From positions 2,855,551-2,919,550 of the forward strand of contig NZ_LT906478.1 of assembly GCF_900187025.1 (NCBI RefSeq): a stretch of DNA of 64,000 bases. Direction: 5' to 3'. How positions within the stretch are numbered: position 1 is the first letter of the stretch; each line of letters opens with the position of its first letter. A program made the translations under genes and the position numbers. This DNA is from Listeria ivanovii subsp. ivanovii. Its GTDB lineage: Bacteria; Bacillota; Bacilli; Lactobacillales; Listeriaceae. Below are positions 61,375 through 64,000 of this stretch, one piece after another. The notes below the pieces were generated by a model, which was given only the letters and a program-made list of their open reading frames with translations, did not search any database and was not told the DNA's origin.

Positions 61375-62234
61375 TTTCTTTTCTTACCTCCTTTTTTGGA
61401 AGCTTTCATGTTCGCTGCTTTTTTCTTCAAACGATCTTCTTCCACTTGAGCAGCAGCCAGTGCCTCCTGTTCGCGTTTGTTTTTAAAAGGATTGTTAATT
61501 AAAAGTGTTTGGAATACGGTGAACACGTTACCGATAATCCAGTAAAGAGCTAGTGCTGATGGTAATGTAATCCCCATAAATAAAATCATCACTGGCATAA
61601 TATAAATAATCATTGCCATCGATTTATTTTGCTGTGTTTGTCCCATCATCGAAATTTTTGATGATAAGAATGTTGTTAAAGCTGCAACGATTGGTAGAAT
61701 ATAATACGGATCCGGATTCCCTAATTGCATCCATAAGAATGTATCTGTCTTAATTGCTTCAGTTCTACTAATTGCTTGGTAAAATCCTAACAAAATCGGC
61801 ATTTGAATAAGTAATGGTAAACAACCCATCATTGGATTTACGCTATTTTCTTGATACAAACGCATTGTTTCTTGTTGTAATTTTTGTTTTGTTTCATTAT
61901 CTTTAGACGCGTATTTCGTTTGAAGTTCTTTGATTTTTGGTTGTAAACTCGTCATAGCTTTTTGGCTCTTCAATTGTTTCACCATTAAAGGCATGATTAG
62001 TAGTCGAATTAAAATGGTAACAACGATAATTCCGACTGCATAATTTCCCCCAAATAAATCGGAAAACCAAGTAATAACCCAAGATAATGGATAAACAATA
62101 TATTGACTCCAAAATCCAGTTGAATCTTTTGTAATAGGATCCGTTGAACTACCACAACCTGTAAGTACGGTCATTAATCCAATTACAAGACTTGCGATGA
62201 GCAACTTCTGTTTGAATTGCTTTTTCTTCTTCAA
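61371..62234 (-). CDS. yidC: Membrane protein insertase YidC (SpoIIIJ type)
   Basis: Inserts and folds membrane proteins with or without Sec. 287 residues: lipoprotein signal with LTGC, then five membrane segments and the conserved hydrophilic-groove Arg in VVTILIRLLIMPLMVKQLKSQKAM; short basic C-tail. The TTG at 62234 is preferred: GGGAGG is 10 bases upstream, whereas the ATG at 62252 overlaps that GGGAGG. It follows rnpA by about 40 bases. Confidence 0.94.
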   Translation of the reverse strand: MKKKKQFKQKLLIASLVIGLMTVLTGCGSSTDPITKDSTGFWSQYIVYPLSWVITWFSDLFGGNYAVGIIVVTILIRLLIMPLMVKQLKSQKAMTSLQPKIKELQTKYASKDNETKQKLQQETMRLYQENSVNPMMGCLPLLIQMPILLGFYQAISRTEAIKTDTFLWMQLGNPDPYYILPIVAALTTFLSSKISMMGQTQQNKSMAMIIYIMPVMILFMGITLPSALALYWIIGNVFTVFQTLLINNPFKNKREQEALAAAQVEEDRLKKKAANMKASKKGGKKRK

Positions 62235-62274
62235 ATTGATGTAACCTCCCATTTCGCCTTTTTCAAATTTCCAC

Positions 62275-62634
62275 TCATTTTGAATTGTTTATTTTCTGTT
62301 TTAAAACACGTCCTACTTTTAAAACATGTATCAAACTTTTCTTTATTTCATGAAAATCCATATTGGCCGCCGGTTTTCTGGCGATGATAATATATTCATT
62401 TTCGGGATTAATCTGCCCTTCTAGCTCATGAAAAGTTTGTCTTATGTAGCGTTTAATTCTATTACGACAGACAGCGTTTCCAATTTTTTTACTAACTGAC
62501 AGGCCAATTCGAAAATGATTCGTTCCTTCGTTCTTTAAAGTATAAACAACAAATTGACGGTTAGCAAAAGATTTTCCTCTTCGGAATACTTTTTGGAAAT
62601 CGTCATTTTTTTTGATTCTATATTTTTTTTTCAT
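62275..62634 (-). CDS. rnpA: Ribonuclease P protein component
   Basis: 119 residues, strongly basic; binds RNase P RNA for tRNA 5' processing. The RNR signature is [17 protein letters not shown] and the N-terminal [15 protein letters not shown] is typical. GGAGAATGT precedes the ATG at 62634. It lies between rpmH and yidC as in almost all bacteria. Confidence 0.96.
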   Translation of the reverse strand: MKKKYRIKKNDDFQKVFRRGKSFANRQFVVYTLKNEGTNHFRIGLSVSKKIGNAVCRNRIKRYIRQTFHELEGQINPENEYIIIARKPAANMDFHEIKKSLIHVLKVGRVLKQKINNSK

Positions 62635-62690
62635 ACATTCTCCATCTTCTTACATATCATAGTATAAGGCCGTTTGACTCAGAGATTTTT

Positions 62691-62723
62691 CAAAAAAAAA
62701 ACCACTGAGTCGTTTTCAGTGGT
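62691..62723 (-). terminator. Terminator/attenuator between rpmH and rnpA
   Basis: ACCACTGA and TCAGTGGT form an 8-bp stem just after the rpmH stop codon, with nine or more Ts on the minus strand. Readthrough or a separate promoter is needed for rnpA; it would keep L34 more abundant than RnpA. Confidence 0.85.
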
Positions 62724-62858
62724 CTACGCAGATAAAACTTTTCTTCCTTTACGACGACGACTTGCTAAAACTCTACGTCCGTTTTTAGTGCTCATACGCG
62801 TACGGAAACCATGTACTTTTTTTCTTTTACGTTTACTTGGTTGATATGTTCTTTTCAT
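62724..62858 (-). CDS. rpmH: 50S ribosomal protein L34
   Basis: 44-residue basic protein starting [18 protein letters not shown] and ending RKGRKVLSA, the standard L34 sequence. ATG at 62858 with GGGAGGTGTAATTA upstream. It marks the oriC-side end of the rpmH-rnpA-yidC-jag group. Confidence 0.97.
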   Translation of the reverse strand: MKRTYQPSKRKRKKVHGFRTRMSTKNGRRVLASRRRKGRKVLSA

Positions 62859-62915
62859 TAATTACACCTCCCATGAAAGGGTCCAATCGAATTTATCTAT
62901 TAGACAGTCTTAGAT

Positions 62916-62944
62916 ATTATACGTGAACTAGTCATTTTTGTCAA
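62916..62944 (-). promoter_or_regulatory. SigA promoter of rpmH
   Basis: On the minus strand TTGACA, 17-base spacer and TATAAT, both perfect consensus hexamers, 58 bases upstream of the L34 start codon. It is the strongest promoter seen in the window. Confidence 0.92.
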
Positions 62945-63025
62945 TACTATTTAGACGAATTGCTATTTAGACTCCACTCACTATCATATCATATTTTTAG
63001 AGAGAGAAAAACCATTTTTCAAAAT

Positions 63026-63496
63026 TTATTGTGTTAAATAAATATATTTTTCTCTAGTGGTGTCTGGAATCGTGATTTTCCGCCCTGAAACCTCTACTAA
63101 ATATCTAGCAAACTCACCAATTTTCTCAAATTCAGCTGGATATTCAAAAACCAATTTCTTCTTAATTAAATAATTATCAACATAGTGGCTCGTTTCAGGC
63201 TGAAAAGACAATAAACATTCTATAAAACGAATTACTTTTGTGAATTTTGGAATTTCACTTTCCTCCTCTAAGTCTGTAAAGTGAAAAAACATTGTACGGA
63301 TATGGTTTTTCTTAATATTTACCGCAAAAGCTTCTTTATTTATATTACTTCTCGCAAATACTGTAAAATCATTAATTTCTGCTGGTTCCCGTTTATCGTG
63401 AATTAACAAATAACCAAAAACATCTTCAATATTCTGGTTTTGGATGACACGATAAAATTCTATATCTCTTGTTTTCAAAAGACGTTGAAATATCAT
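63026..63496 (-). CDS. Unknown protein encoded between rpmH and dnaA
   Basis: 156 residues, basic, soluble, no signal or recognised motif. Predicted mixed alpha/beta with segments IEFYRVIQNQNIEDVFGYLLI, IRTMFFHFTD and a C-terminal EFARYLVEVSGRK. I prefer the ATG at 63496, which has GAGG eight bases upstream, over the GTG at 63502. It lies next to the origin, upstream of the rpmH promoter. In B. subtilis the rpmH-dnaA interval has no such gene. Function unknown. Confidence 0.7.
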   Translation of the reverse strand: MIFQRLLKTRDIEFYRVIQNQNIEDVFGYLLIHDKREPAEINDFTVFARSNINKEAFAVNIKKNHIRTMFFHFTDLEEESEIPKFTKVIRFIECLLSFQPETSHYVDNYLIKKKLVFEYPAEFEKIGEFARYLVEVSGRKITIPDTTREKYIYLTQ

Positions 63497-63574
63497 TTTC
63501 ACAACCTCATTTTTTAATCATTATTTTCTTTTCTGTTAAATAGTTTAACACATTGTCGTAATGAAATCCTTTAT

Positions 63575-64000
63575 CAAAAAGTGTGGATAAGTACCTGTTT
63601 TAGACTTTTTATTGTGGATAACCTTCTAATTTAGTTCAACTTTATACACAATTAGTGGGAAATTACACACAAAGGCTTGTGGATAATTAATTATAACAAT
63701 TTCATTACAGTTTTCTTTACACACAAGTTATACACAAGTTAACTGGCTGTGGACAACCGTTTTTCACATCTGGACAGTTTTGTGGATAAATTTGGTAAGT
63801 CCTTGCTATCAGAGTGATTTTCTGATATTATAATTCCTGTCGAATAGAAATATAGCTGGGGGAAAATAAAGTTATCCACAATACGTTTTCACTTTGTGGA
63901 TAATTTTTTAACAGCGTTTGGATAACCTTATCCACGGCTTTTTCTATCTGTGGATAACTTTAAAGCATCCATTTACATTACATACAAAGGGGGGTTACTA
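63575..64000. other. Chromosomal origin region (oriC, dnaA-proximal part)
   Basis: Dense DnaA boxes. Exact TTATNCACA: 63582-63590, 63613-63621, 63678-63686, 63781-63789, 63895-63903 and 63949-63957 in reverse orientation; 63642-63650, 63728-63736 and 63872-63880 forward. One-mismatch boxes: 63748-63756 and 63928-63936. A TATAAT at 63829-63834 may be the dnaA -10, and AAAGGGGGG at the window end is a good dnaA Shine-Dalgarno. The dnaA start codon lies beyond base 64000. The AT-rich unwinding element usually lies downstream of dnaA and is not seen here. Confidence 0.92.

Overview
The window is the stretch of a Listeria-type Firmicute chromosome lying just before dnaA/oriC. The final 500 bases hold a dense array of DnaA boxes and stop at the expected dnaA ribosome-binding site. 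Upstream, on the minus strand, run rpmH, rnpA, yidC and jag. The low G+C, GshF fusion enzyme, LPXTG surface proteins and Bacillus-like order rpmH-rnpA-yidC-jag-mnmE-mnmG-rsmG-noc-parA-parB-DUF951-ychF all point to genus Listeria. The species cannot be settled from sequence reading alone. Nearly all genes lie on the minus strand, the leading strand for a fork leaving oriC toward coordinate 1.

Layout. 1-8.6 kb: 3' part of gshF, a small membrane protein, ychF, catalase with a PerR-like box, a DUF951 protein, parB, parA and an XRE protein with a HigB-like N-terminal part. 8.7-16.5 kb: a nucleoside salvage cluster (punA, add, ribokinase-type kinase, a complete four-part ECF transporter, nucleoside hydrolase, LacI regulator) placed between parA and noc. 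16.6-19.4 kb: membrane protein, noc, nanE, rsmG. 19.5-21.8 kb: four overlapping genes that look like a type VII secreted lipase toxin with its C-terminal targeting domain, two small helical partners and a membrane-anchored putative immunity protein. 22-25.2 kb: mnmG and mnmE. 25.2-31.2 kb: a DnaA-box-containing spacer, two convergent LPXTG surface proteins, a small thioredoxin-fold candidate and the decayed tail of a third surface protein. 31.2-38.5 kb: DUF1015 protein, serA-serC, MFS/MarR pair, unknown gene, nitroreductase, thioredoxin-like protein.

38.5-51.5 kb: a ten-gene carbohydrate operon with a divergent LacI gene. Its content matches the E. coli ycj cluster (GH13_18 phosphorylase, ABC importer, three guloside/glucoside-converting enzymes, GH65 phosphorylase, beta-phosphoglucomutase) with a glycerate kinase added. 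This suggests uptake and phosphorolysis of glucosylglycerate or related alpha-glucosides. 51.5-60 kb: tRNA-Val, a cytoplasmic DUF3857/transglutaminase-like protein and a 1942-residue surface protein with an unusual MPKTG sorting signal. 60.2-64 kb: ASCH protein, jag-yidC-rnpA-rpmH, an unknown gene and oriC.

A second layer of information is written over the genes: nine exact parS sites, the targets of the ParB encoded here, are scattered over the whole 64 kb, several of them inside coding sequences. This is the centromere domain of the chromosome, and accessory cassettes have been accepted into almost every junction of the conserved skeleton.
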